Source of the DNA: Pseudomonas prosekii
GTDB taxonomy: Bacteria; Pseudomonadota; Gammaproteobacteria; Pseudomonadales; Pseudomonadaceae
Direction of reading: 5' to 3'
Assembly: GCF_900105155.1 (NCBI RefSeq)
Contig: NZ_LT629762.1
Coordinates: forward strand, 2,418,001-2,482,000
Length of the DNA stretch: 64,000 bases
The notes beneath the pieces are model-generated. The model did no database searches. It was given only the letters and a program-made list of their open reading frames with translations, and had not been told where the DNA came from. How positions within the stretch are numbered: position 1 is the first letter of the stretch; each line of letters begins with the position of its first letter. Both the position numbers and the translations under genes were made by a program. Shown here one piece after another: positions 8,078-15,999 of the stretch.

Positions 8078-8382
8078 GTCTCCTTTCCGGCTTGCTCGAT
8101 CACATGCCGCCGGCCATTGCCAGTACCTACACGCCAAAGATGGATAGTCGGCCTCGCCCACGCCTGGTGCTGGCCAACCCTGTCGAGCGAACTCCCCGGC
8201 TCATCACAAGCCCGCACGCAAGCGCCGTCACTGCCACGCCTGAGTGGCGACAGGCTCGCGACCAATACCTCAACCACTTCATGGTTTGTCGAAGCTGCTA
8301 CGCGCCCACCGGCCGCCATTGCACGGCTGGAGCTCAACTGCGCGCCAGCTACGACGCCACACCTATGGAGGCGCACCAATGA
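8074..8382 (+). CDS. hypothetical protein with Cys/His cluster
   Basis: 102 aa. A cluster CRSCYAPTGRHC near residues 72-84 looks like a small metal-binding knuckle, common in phage-encoded proteins of unknown role. GAGGTGA lies before the start. It overlaps the next gene by four bases. No other feature is recognisable. Confidence 0.6.
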   Translation: MSLLSGLLDHMPPAIASTYTPKMDSRPRPRLVLANPVERTPRLITSPHASAVTATPEWRQARDQYLNHFMVCRSCYAPTGRHCTAGAQLRASYDATPMEAHQ

Positions 8383-8987
8383 CGCCCAGCCTTATCACCC
8401 GCTTGTGCAACATCGGTATGAAACCCGGCATCAGCGCCGCCACGCAGCTCGTCACCACCCGGCGGATCTGCCGCGCCATTGCTGACCAGCTCGACGTTAT
8501 CCGCAGTGAGCGGCGAGCCCTTCGCCGGCAGGCTGGCAAGTTGAAAGCATTCCTCCCCTTCACCCGGCAAGCCATTGCGGAACTGGAGGAGCAGGCCCGC
8601 GAACACAAGGAGGCCACCCGCAGTGGAGCTCGGAGCGCACTTGCTGGGTTTGGCCAATCACTCATGTTCGACCGTGAGGGGCTGGCGCTGGCGCTGGGCT
8701 TCGACCGGATGTGCGACTTGCTGAGCGTCAACCCGGTAAATCGCCAACAGGCCGGCGCGGACGGCGACACCAGCCTTCGCGGAGTGGCTTACCTCTCCGA
8801 ACTGGAGGACAGCGCCGACCGTAAATACACCGAATGGGGGGCTGGGGGCCCGCTGTACCGGGCCTGTCACGCCGCCATGATCCGGTTCATCAGGGAGTGC
8901 CCAGAAGACCAGCTCCCCGACCCATTCGCCCCTGGAGCGCCGTTCGGGCCGAAGCTCCCGCCCACCCTGAGCATCGTTGGTAAGTGA
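8379..8987 (+). CDS. hypothetical protein
   Basis: 202 aa. The start at 8379 (ATGA overlap with the previous stop) is preferred over a frame-open start at 8244. The N-terminal half is basic and helical with a likely coiled coil (SERRALRRQAGKLKAF, then AIAELEEQAREHKEAT). The C-terminal half is Pro-rich near its end. No family is recognised. It is the last gene of the tightly coupled replication operon. Confidence 0.6.
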   Translation: MTPSLITRLCNIGMKPGISAATQLVTTRRICRAIADQLDVIRSERRALRRQAGKLKAFLPFTRQAIAELEEQAREHKEATRSGARSALAGFGQSLMFDREGLALALGFDRMCDLLSVNPVNRQQAGADGDTSLRGVAYLSELEDSADRKYTEWGAGGPLYRACHAAMIRFIRECPEDQLPDPFAPGAPFGPKLPPTLSIVGK

Positions 8988-8998
8988 CAGATCTATTC

Positions 8999-9038
8999 CG
9001 CGACACGTTTCGCGAATCAACAAATTGTGTCGCGACAC
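8999..9038. repeat. CGCGACAC repeat with perfect 12-bp palindrome
   Basis: In the 111-base spacer before 9099, CGCGACAC (8999-9006) is followed by the perfect palindrome GTGTCGCGACAC (9027-9038). It may be an operator or another of the spacer-specific short-word arrays seen across the island. Confidence 0.5.
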
Positions 9039-9098
9039 AGAGCAACACCATCGGGCATCAGCCCATCAATGGCGCCAAGGCGTCGAAGGAGGCAACAC

Positions 9099-9449
9099 AT
9101 GTCACACCACATACGCTTCGCAGAAGCGTGTAAGGCCACGGATTTCACCACCGACCCCGGCATGATCGGATGGTATGTCGTGTGGACCGTCCAACACGTC
9201 AGGGACGGTGCAAGGGTTGAAATCGAAGGACCTTTCTTCACTGAAGAGGAGGCCAGGATATCGGCCGAACTCATGCGCATCGAGTACCGCGGCGCCCGGG
9301 CCTATCAGTCGTCGCACTGCTCGGCCTGGAATCCAGACGTAAAGCGAGAAATAGCGATCCGAAACGATGCCACGGCCGCGCGCATGATCCTCGCAGGCCA
9401 GCTCGGTATGGAAATTCCTAAACACAGCGCCCACGGCGCCCAGGGGTAA
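9099..9449 (+). CDS. hypothetical protein
   Basis: 116 aa. A GGAGG at 9088-9092 supports the ATG at 9099 rather than an upstream in-frame ATG at 9027. The core WYVVWTVQHVRDG then GPFFTEEEARISAELMR suggests a small alpha/beta protein, perhaps related to the product of 4553-4840. It lies three bases before the first gpI-like gene and so may be co-transcribed with it. Confidence 0.6.
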   Translation: MSHHIRFAEACKATDFTTDPGMIGWYVVWTVQHVRDGARVEIEGPFFTEEEARISAELMRIEYRGARAYQSSHCSAWNPDVKREIAIRNDATAARMILAGQLGMEIPKHSAHGAQG

Positions 9450-9452
9450 AGC

Positions 9453-10037
9453 ATGGCAATGGCAATTGATTACGGAGACAAAACCCGAGTACTGCTCGGT
9501 GGATCAGCTGGAAAGCTGTTTGGCCGCGAGCACTTTTTCGAGCTTTCTACCGGGGACGTGCGCGAAGCAGTTAAGGCGGTCGACGTTAACCATCCAGGGT
9601 TTGCGAAATACCTCACTGACGCGAAAAGGAAAGGTCTCGAATTTGCGGTTTTTCGGAACCGCCGAAATATCGGGGGCAAAGAACTCGCAATGGGTGGCGC
9701 CGCGGAGATTCGCATAGTACCGGTGATAGCCGGCAGTAAGCGCGCCGGCCTGTTGCAGACCATTGTTGGTATCGCGCTTATTATTGCGAGCCCTTTCACC
9801 AATGGTGCGACGTTGGCACCAGGCATAGCAATGGTCGCTGGCGGCGTCATACAGATGCTCAGTCCGCAGGCATCAGGTCTCAAGCAAAGCTCTTCCCCAG
9901 AGAATGCCCCGTCCTACGCCTTCGGCAGCGCCAAGAACACTACGGCCAGCGGGAACCCTGTGCCGATCTGCATTGGCGATCGCCGCTGGGGCGGCATGAT
10001 CATTTCCGCATCGATCTACGCAGAGGACAAAGCATGA
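9453..10037 (+). CDS. lambda gpI-like tail assembly protein, copy 1
   Basis: 194 aa. It matches the lambda tail assembly protein I family: an N-terminal beta-grasp-like part, a Gly/Ala-rich hydrophobic stretch (about 92-130, LQTIVGIALIIASPF then GVIQMLSPQ) and the conserved C-terminal SYAFGSAKNTTASGNPVPI. In siphophages gpI helps build the tail tip and is not a stand-alone gene. Here no tail tube, tape measure or host-specificity gene is present. It overlaps the next gene, a close paralogue, by four bases. Confidence 0.8.
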   Translation: MAMAIDYGDKTRVLLGGSAGKLFGREHFFELSTGDVREAVKAVDVNHPGFAKYLTDAKRKGLEFAVFRNRRNIGGKELAMGGAAEIRIVPVIAGSKRAGLLQTIVGIALIIASPFTNGATLAPGIAMVAGGVIQMLSPQASGLKQSSSPENAPSYAFGSAKNTTASGNPVPICIGDRRWGGMIISASIYAEDKA

Positions 10038-10606
10038 GCGCCATTCATTACCAGCCGATCAGAACCGTAAAGCTCTATGGGCATTTGCGGCAGTTTGGAA
10101 AATCCTATCCGTTAGCTGTACGCACTCCCGCAGAGGCAATCAAGGCGCTTTGCGTGCAGATTCCAGGCTTCGAGCGGTTCCTTTCCAACGCCAGATCGCG
10201 GGGTCTTGTATTCGCGGTGTTCCTCGGCAAGAAAAACATCGGCGAATCTGAGCTCAGGCATCAGGGGGCCGGAGACATCATAATTGCGCCAGTGATCGAG
10301 GGCAGTAAGCGCGCCGGGATATTGCAGACGATCATTGGCGTTGCGTTGATCATTGCCAGCCCTTTCACTAATGGCGCAACGCTTGCTCCGGGTATTGCGC
10401 TTGCAGCGGGAGGCGTGATCCAAATGCTCAGTCCGACCGCAAAAGGGCTCAAAACCAGCGCGGCGCCGGAGAACACGCCTGGCTATGCGTTTGGTAGTGC
10501 CAAGAACACAACCGCGTCGGGCAACCCCGTGCCGCTGTGCATCGGCAAGCGGCGATGGGGCGGGGCAATAATCAGTGCCGCCATTTGCGCTGAAGACCAG
10601 ATGTAA
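10034..10606 (+). CDS. lambda gpI-like tail assembly protein, copy 2
   Basis: 190 aa, a tandem paralogue of the preceding gene. The C-terminal 100 residues are nearly the same (GSAKNTTASGNPVP and RRWGG are shared exactly), while the N-terminal 80 residues diverge strongly. That suggests different partners at the N-terminus and one shared docking surface at the C-terminus. An ATGA overlap couples it to copy 1. A 9-bp hairpin with UACA loop follows at 10,617-10,638. Confidence 0.8.
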   Translation: MSAIHYQPIRTVKLYGHLRQFGKSYPLAVRTPAEAIKALCVQIPGFERFLSNARSRGLVFAVFLGKKNIGESELRHQGAGDIIIAPVIEGSKRAGILQTIIGVALIIASPFTNGATLAPGIALAAGGVIQMLSPTAKGLKTSAAPENTPGYAFGSAKNTTASGNPVPLCIGKRRWGGAIISAAICAEDQM

Positions 10607-10654
10607 CCCCGATTAGGCCAGTGCTACAGTGCTGGCCATACCACAGGAGTTTCT

Positions 10655-11089
10655 ATGTACAGGATTGCAGCTGCTCTAGCCCTTCTATCCCTAATCACCG
10701 GATGTTCGAGCACGCCAGTAGACCGGGCCTCTGCCAAGGTAGTGCCAGCCGACAGGACCTTTGCCTATCAGGCCGATGTGCCAGGTGGCGCTAACCTTGT
10801 GGTGAGCCGTGACAATGGCTTTTGGGCATCGGGAGGATGTTACGCAACCGTGTTGGTTGATGGCCGCAAAGCGGCTCGAATCAACACCGGAGAGGTCGTT
10901 ACTTTCAAGCTCAAACCAGGCCGTCACATCGTTGGCATCGCAGGCGATGAAGACGGTAACGGTTTGTGTGCTCTGCAGATCGGCCAGCCAGTTAAGGAGG
11001 CTGCAACCGAGATTGGCGCCGGGGAAGTGCAAAAGTTCAGAGTTTCCGGCACCCAGAACGGGGCAGATATTCGGCCCAGTTCAATTTAA
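10655..11089 (+). CDS. lipoprotein
   Basis: 144 aa. The signal peptide MYRIAAALALLSLITGC has its lipidation Cys at residue 17. The mature part is a small beta-rich domain with two further Cys (GGCYAT and GLCAL) that could form a disulfide. CAGGAG lies before the start. Lipoproteins next to tail-tip genes in prophages often change the cell surface and exclude other phages, but no function is shown here. Confidence 0.7.
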   Translation: MYRIAAALALLSLITGCSSTPVDRASAKVVPADRTFAYQADVPGGANLVVSRDNGFWASGGCYATVLVDGRKAARINTGEVVTFKLKPGRHIVGIAGDEDGNGLCALQIGQPVKEAATEIGAGEVQKFRVSGTQNGADIRPSSI

Positions 11090-11098
11090 CAATGAGTC

Positions 11099-11139
11099 AA
11101 ACAGACCATATGATCTCACTGAGACCATATGGTCTGTTT
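11099..11139. terminator. 18-bp inverted repeat, terminator or operator
   Basis: AAACAGACCATATGATCT (11,099-11,116) pairs with AGACCATATGGTCTGTTT (11,122-11,139) with one mismatch around a five-base loop. The right arm contains a perfect 14-bp palindrome. It lies right after the lipoprotein stop. It could end that transcript, but the short T run makes an operator equally possible. Confidence 0.5.
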
Positions 11140-11148
11140 CGCACAACG

Positions 11149-11183
11149 TGGTAACCACTACCGGCAACCACTAAAAGTAACCA
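11149..11183. repeat. GTAACCA short-word array
   Basis: TGGTAACCA (11,149), GGCAACCA (11,163) and GTAACCA (11,177) follow one another in the spacer before the HEPN-like gene. This is one of several island spacers with their own short repeated word. Confidence 0.4.
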
Positions 11184-11231
11184 TTTCACCTACTCCTATT
11201 AGCCCAAAAATTCAGTTAGAGGTGAAAAAGT

Positions 11232-12338
11232 ATGGAAGCTCAAGCCTATCTTCGGGAACTGAACACCCAGTTCACCTACTTGTTTGAATATGCGCGAAAA
11301 ATTAATGAGATCGACACCGCAGCTGCTCTGTTCGCTGAGTTCCGGGGCGTTCAAGATGCCGGCTGGAACACGATCGCAACTGCTGTCGAGGTCTTTGATG
11401 AACTGAAAGTGCTTGGTTCGAAGGGCGCACCGCTTACTAGGCCTGAACTTCGCCAAGTACTATGCCTCTACGCGCATCTTGCCGAGGCGGGCGGGGTGTA
11501 CGAGGGCTTGTTGAACACCATGCAGATCCCTCAGTTAAAGGCTTATAACCTCTGGCCGTTTCAAAAGCTCGTTCGAGTGCGTCCAGAACCCAGAGCCATA
11601 ATCGGCCCTAACGCTAACGCGATGTTTCGGCATCTAGCACTGGTTGCGACTGAAATAGGGATGACCAGCCTGGCGAGGCTTTTAGAGATCACTTTTCGTG
11701 ACGACATCAGAAACGCAATGGCGCATGCGGATTACATTTTGGCTCAAGAAGGTCTTCGGGTGAGGCGAAGAAACGGTGGTCGTCCGATACTCGTGTCTAA
11801 CGCCGAGGTAGAAGTCGCGTTCCAGATCGCGATGTTCTTCTTTGAACTCCTTCAAGCCTTTCAGCAGAAAACAGCAGAGTCATTTCGTCCCGCTCGAACC
11901 ATCATAGGTAGATTCAGCGACAACCCGCCTATGCCGTGGAAAATCGAATTGACCGAGGATGGGAGGTTCTCCATATCTAGCGACGCGCCTGGCCCACAAG
12001 TAGATGCGGCCTACGAGCGACAGAAACGGATTAACGAGCATCTTGGCGGGAAGATTGTGACGGCCTATGTCAGACCTGGCATGGATGCTCCACCTGCGCT
12101 CATTTCAGATGTGGACCAGATAGGTTTTGAGATTTTAATAGTCGGCCTAGAAAGCGCGGAACAGTTCGCCGCCCTCGTTGCGGAGGTGGAAGAGCATGGA
12201 CTGTGGGACCAGGCCCCCGCCCCAGAGAACCTCGACAACGCCCTTCTCATGGCTACACCTTTCGGATTTCGACGGATTGCTACCGGAGCAGAATTCAAAG
12301 CCTGGCTTCCTATTGTCGATGCGGTCGTCATCGCTTAA
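11232..12338 (+). CDS. hypothetical protein with HEPN-like motif
   Basis: 368 aa, helical N-terminal two thirds and an alpha/beta C-terminus. Residues 155-170 read FRDDIRNAMAHADYIL, where R160 and H165 form an Rx4H pair as in HEPN-type ribonucleases. Flanking helices suit that fold. GAGGTGA before the start is a good ribosome binding site. HEPN proteins are frequent toxins and abortive-infection effectors, and this gene stands alone as cargo between the tail-like and lipoprotein genes. The family link is by motif only. It has no obvious antitoxin neighbour. Confidence 0.6.
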   Translation: MEAQAYLRELNTQFTYLFEYARKINEIDTAAALFAEFRGVQDAGWNTIATAVEVFDELKVLGSKGAPLTRPELRQVLCLYAHLAEAGGVYEGLLNTMQIPQLKAYNLWPFQKLVRVRPEPRAIIGPNANAMFRHLALVATEIGMTSLARLLEITFRDDIRNAMAHADYILAQEGLRVRRRNGGRPILVSNAEVEVAFQIAMFFFELLQAFQQKTAESFRPARTIIGRFSDNPPMPWKIELTEDGRFSISSDAPGPQVDAAYERQKRINEHLGGKIVTAYVRPGMDAPPALISDVDQIGFEILIVGLESAEQFAALVAEVEEHGLWDQAPAPENLDNALLMATPFGFRRIATGAEFKAWLPIVDAVVIA

Positions 12339-12773
12339 TTCGAGCCGCTCTCCGCCCGCAGTGTCGATCTATGGTATCCCGGTGCCCGTCACTTTAGCCA
12401 CTTAGTGATGGGCTATGGACCAGAGGTAGCCAACTTTTTACAACCTGCTGAGTTCAAGCATTCGCCACGGTCCAATGTCAGGTTTTGTCAGGCTTTTGAG
12501 TCGACAGAACGTTAAGTTTTACTAATTCGCTGGCGCTGCCCAGATCGGTCGGTATCCGCGCTGGTATCCACGGTTTGGGTAGATCCGGCGCGGATACCCT
12601 GGGTGGTTACCAGTCGCGGTGACCACCATTGGTGACCACTCGCATCCGTACCTGCCCCTGCGTCTACGTCAGGGGGATATTCCGTGAGCAAAGACAATGA
12701 GCGGCGCCGCCGGACAGCACGTTCGGCTGCTATATTGCCAGCCGTCCCACCTCCTCATACAAGGAATGTGAAA
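12339..12773. other. spacer with GGTATCC and GGTGACCA repeat words
   Basis: No gene is visible. GGTATCC occurs at 12,551 and 12,563 and inverted (GGATACC) at 12,592. TGGTTACCA follows at 12,604 and GGTGACCA at 12,618 and 12,631. These look like two small sets of iterons or operators. A frame open from 12,684 runs into the next lipoprotein but has no signal-peptide logic before 12,774. Confidence 0.5.
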
Positions 12774-13385
12774 GTGAAGCTCGCTCCCGTCCTACTGCTC
12801 GCCCTGCTAACGTCTGGCTGCGCGACCGGCCCCGCCGTCGAATGGGTGACCGTTCGCAACACTGATCAATTCACTGACAAATCGAGCTGCGCAGTGACCG
12901 TGGGCGCCTATTACACAAGGCACGGGATATACACCGTCAGCAATCAGTACTACCCGTACATCGAATCGGTAAGTGGTGATCTCCGAGTAGGCATTAAAAG
13001 TGGAGGCCGCTTCCTGATCCCTGTGGGAGACGTCCAGCTGAGAATTGATCAGAACAATTCGTGGACGATCAGCACCAGCGAGACCCCGCTGGATTACGTG
13101 CCAGAGGGCCAACTGAAAGCTATGCAAGCCTACGCACCGAAAGACCCGCAACAGCAGCAAATAGTCGAGAACGCCTACAAGACGGTTATGGAAGCCACCG
13201 CGCGATCCATGTCCCCATTCACCGCCGCAACGGGCGAAAAGGCTCATTCAATTCTCAAGGAGATGCGAGCCGGAAAAACAGTTATCTATCGCACCGTTGG
13301 CTTAAACCAAGCCGCCTCCACGACTGGAGAATATGCTCTCGACGAGTCTCTCGAGACCGCTCTCCGTCAGTGCGGCATCAAGTAG
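12774..13385 (+). CDS. lipoprotein
   Basis: 203 aa from a GTG start at 12,774. That start gives a clean lipoprotein signal (KLAPVLLLALLTSGC, lipidated Cys 16) and good spacing to AAGGA (12,761-12,765). An ATG at 12,684 would add a 30-residue basic tail before the signal and is rejected. The mature domain has no recognised family. It is presumably attached to the cell envelope. It lies next to spacer repeats on both sides, like other cargo units of the island. Confidence 0.65.
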   Translation: MKLAPVLLLALLTSGCATGPAVEWVTVRNTDQFTDKSSCAVTVGAYYTRHGIYTVSNQYYPYIESVSGDLRVGIKSGGRFLIPVGDVQLRIDQNNSWTISTSETPLDYVPEGQLKAMQAYAPKDPQQQQIVENAYKTVMEATARSMSPFTAATGEKAHSILKEMRAGKTVIYRTVGLNQAASTTGEYALDESLETALRQCGIK

Positions 13386-13392
13386 CTTTCGC

Positions 13393-13505
13393 GCACGGCT
13401 TCACGCACGATCTTCACGCACCCAGAAGCGCACGTGATCCCTGTGGGAGCGAGACTCCAGGCGCAGGTACGCAGTCCGGTACGCACGATCAGTACGCAAC
13501 CTGGC
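13393..13505. repeat. ACGCA short-word array
   Basis: ACGCACGATC occurs at 13,403 and 13,481, with further ACGCA words at 13,416, 13,469 and 13,494. The array fills the 163-base spacer between the convergent lipoprotein and MltR-like genes. Role unknown. Confidence 0.45.
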
Positions 13506-13548
13506 CCTGCCAGCCGCCAGCACCCTCGGTGGAGGGTGCCGAGCAAAA

Positions 13549-14100
13549 CTAAATTCCCGTAAAACTTAGCTTTTTGATGTTGACTGACGCTTCATGAAGC
13601 CGAGCTGCAACGAGTGCCAAATAATTGTTAAATCTGGCCCTGTCGCCGGGAGAGACGCTGGCGATTACTGTTTCGTCCACAACGCCCGCGCCTCTTAGAG
13701 TGGCTTGCAAATTTGCAATCCAGCTACTCATGAAACCGTCATAAAGGCTCGGTACCGCATCGAACACCGATTTGATAGCTCCAGCGATAGCAGCGTCGTT
13801 GAGACTATTCACCACCTGGTGAGCAAAGGTATTTCTTGCATCACGCAGACTATGCAGCAGCGTCAGCATTTCCAACGAAATCAAACCCAGGGAGAACGCT
13901 AGGTCTATCTTTGCGGCATATTGGAATTTGAGCTTTCCCTTGCGAGTGTGAGGTAGGCCAATGAGTCGCGCTTTGATCATCTCATCCAAAATGCCGTCTG
14001 TTATTACTCCGCTCAGCAGAACCGCACCTCGATCATTCTCTTCTGAAAGCAGCTCAAAGGTTTTTTTATAGACTTCACCAACGTTAGCGCCCGCGAACAT
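13549..14100 (-). CDS. MltR-like protein with HEPN-like motif
   Basis: 183 aa, transcribed against all other island genes. The start at 14,100 is chosen because AAGGAAGG lies just upstream on the minus strand; a longer start at 14,121 has no such site. EENDRGAVLLSGVITDGILDE is the typical opening of MltR-type (mannitol repressor-like) proteins. LRDARNTFAHQ contains an Rx4H pair (R89, H94). It is probably a cytosolic regulator or RNase-like effector. Its antisense orientation and private spacer suggest an independent cargo cassette. Confidence 0.65.
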   Translation of the reverse strand: MFAGANVGEVYKKTFELLSEENDRGAVLLSGVITDGILDEMIKARLIGLPHTRKGKLKFQYAAKIDLAFSLGLISLEMLTLLHSLRDARNTFAHQVVNSLNDAAIAGAIKSVFDAVPSLYDGFMSSWIANLQATLRGAGVVDETVIASVSPGDRARFNNYLALVAARLHEASVNIKKLSFTGI

Positions 14101-14192
14101 GCGTACCTTCCTTGAGATCATGATTTAACAAATGGCTTCCATAGGCGGCTAAGCCTGTGAGCCGCCCGCACTATGGCACGCGCGTTCGTCAG

Positions 14193-14380
14193 TTCGCAGC
14201 GATGGTTCGCACCTGGTTCGCAACCACCATTGCGCGCGAACCACCGTGCCCATGCCGACCTTTCGCGACGAAGTGGTAAACCCCCGGGCTGACACCCAGG
14301 TATCCCCGCTATCGAGAGTTGTGGTCGTCGAAGGTTTCCACTGAGGTTTCCACCAAAAACAGTGGTTTCTGCTGGAAACC
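14193..14380. repeat. two short-word arrays (GGTTCGCA and GGTTTCCA)
   Basis: TGGTTCGCA occurs at 14,203 and 14,214, with inverted GCGAACCA at 14,236. Further on, GGTTTCCA occurs at 14,333 and 14,345, TGGTTTC at 14,363 and inverted TGGAAACC at 14,373. Each set has two direct copies and one inverted copy. They fill the 14,101-14,506 spacer, in which I see no gene. Confidence 0.5.
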
Positions 14381-14506
14381 GGCACATCGAACGGCATATA
14401 GCTCTTCAGGACGGCGTGAACGTTCTCCCCGCTGGCGAAACACCCCATGAATAAGCCCGCTAAGGCGTATTCAGCTACATTGATTCGCATCAAAAGGGAG
14501 ACGGTC

Positions 14507-15379
14507 ATGCCATCCATGGAAGTAGCGCTTGTGAATGGGGCGCGCGCAGCGCCAGCGCCAGGCCTGAAAGGCGAGTGTTCACTGTGCGGACGACCCGCAC
14601 AGGCAAAATGCGGGCAGATCATTCGGTGGCACTGGGCTCACGCTGGCCGGAGGCACTGCGACCCGTGGATGGAGAATGAAGGCCCATGGCACCGCGCCTG
14701 GAAAGCACTGTTTCCATTTGAATGGCAGGAAGTCGTTGCCCACGACGCCAAGGGCGAGAAACATATCGCGGACGTGAAGCGGCCAGACGGGACGGTGATC
14801 GAACTGCAGAACTCGCCTATGAGCATTGAGGAAATGGAAAGCAGGGAAGCTTTTTATGGCGAGCGGATGGTGTGGATTGTGAATGCAGAAAAGTTTCGCA
14901 GTCAGATAACGATTCAGGAGGCCCTGCCAAATCCCCAGGCGAACTTCGTCGCAGACTTGATGTTCGTTCAACCCACCACAGGCCCTAGGACGAATAACGT
15001 AATCATACGCGGGGACGGACGGAGCCTAATGTTTTACCGTAGATCCGACGTTTGGCCGGACGGAAAACCCACATATCAACTTCATTCAGGGCAGAGCCTG
15101 GGCGACCTGGTAGTGCAAAATTACGTGGGCCATCACTTATGCGTTTGGCTGAAACCACGTGAGGTGTGGAAGCGAGCAAAGTGTCTGGTGGTATTCGATT
15201 TCGGAGGCGAGGCGATGTGGGCCGCTTGCCATTCCGGCGCCGACAGATTGTTCTGTGTGCGACGTGTATCAAAAGGCAAGCTTATCCAATCACTCCTAGA
15301 TGGCAAGGAGCCCGTTCTATCGGAGAAGATTGAGCCGATTGCGCCATACACGGACTGGACGAATCCAGGCGCACTTTGA
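14507..15379 (+). CDS. CoiA-like competence-type nuclease
   Basis: 290 aa from the ATG at 14,507, which has GGGAG at 14,496-14,500; an upstream ATG at 14,447 lacks this. An N-terminal zinc-knuckle-like part (CSLCGRPAQAKCG, then WHWAHAG) is followed by HIADVKRPDGTVIELQNSPMS, the restriction-endonuclease-like core of CoiA proteins (Asp in ADV, Glu-x-Gln in ELQ). CoiA acts in transformation of Gram-positive bacteria; phage and island homologues may process incoming DNA. It is cargo with no visible partner. Confidence 0.7.
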   Translation: MPSMEVALVNGARAAPAPGLKGECSLCGRPAQAKCGQIIRWHWAHAGRRHCDPWMENEGPWHRAWKALFPFEWQEVVAHDAKGEKHIADVKRPDGTVIELQNSPMSIEEMESREAFYGERMVWIVNAEKFRSQITIQEALPNPQANFVADLMFVQPTTGPRTNNVIIRGDGRSLMFYRRSDVWPDGKPTYQLHSGQSLGDLVVQNYVGHHLCVWLKPREVWKRAKCLVVFDFGGEAMWAACHSGADRLFCVRRVSKGKLIQSLLDGKEPVLSEKIEPIAPYTDWTNPGAL

Positions 15380-15774
15380 CGACGCTTTGACGGAATGTGA
15401 GACAGGCATCAGACCAAAACCACGCCGGGTGGGCGTCTGAGGCTTATCGTGTGACCAGCCCGTCAAACAAGCGCACCGTGGCCGCAGATGCCCCTGACAG
15501 ACCCCAGACGAACGCAGCCCTTCGCCTCTCCCCCTTTTACCCGGCTTTTACCGAATCGCTGGAGAATGTGAGACAGGCATGAGACGGATTCGGCGAGCGT
15601 GGCCGCCTGAGAACCCGCAGCGGCCAATGCGCGCGGGGCTCACGCATTAGATGCGGGGAAATCCCGTATCACATCGCCAGGACACTTTTCCGCCGGCAGA
15701 CGCAGACCACGTAAAGGTGATCCCGGGCATTCACGCCGCCGGTGCTACGCTCTGTCGAAACAAGGAGAGCTACC
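15380..15774. other. non-coding spacer with GACAGGCAT repeats
   Basis: No gene is visible. Two copies of a roughly 28-base word (GAATGTGAGACAGGCAT core at 15,393 and 15,564) lie here. Weaker copies follow at 16,011-16,030 and 16,217-16,245. The part before 15,775 provides AAGGAGAGC for the next start. Confidence 0.45.
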
Positions 15775-15999
15775 ATGACGAATACCACACTGATTGCCAG
15801 CCTGTTCGACCGCCTCAATCAAAATCAACTCGCCCTGAGCGCCGCGGTGGAGGAGCTTTCAAACTGGGTCGAGCAGCGCGGATCGGCGGGCATTGCCAAC
15901 AACGTACGCGTCGCGCTGGAAACTCTCGACGAGAACCTGGTGTACATTCGCCAGGGTATTGCTGAGCTGACCGTCTCCGGTAGCTTGGGCAAAGCGTAA
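15775..15999 (+). CDS. small hypothetical protein
   Basis: 74 aa, mainly two long helices (ALSAAVEELSNWVEQRG, then VRVALETLDENLVYIRQGI). AAGGAG precedes the chosen ATG; an upstream in-frame ATG at 15,742 is less likely. Small helical proteins of this kind are common in Pseudomonas islands. Function unknown. Confidence 0.6.
   Translation: MTNTTLIASLFDRLNQNQLALSAAVEELSNWVEQRGSAGIANNVRVALETLDENLVYIRQGIAELTVSGSLGKA

Noticed and set aside
12684..12773. N-terminal extension of the second island lipoprotein
   Set aside because: It would place 30 charged residues before the signal peptide; the GTG at 12,774 gives a normal lipoprotein signal and correct ribosome binding site distance.
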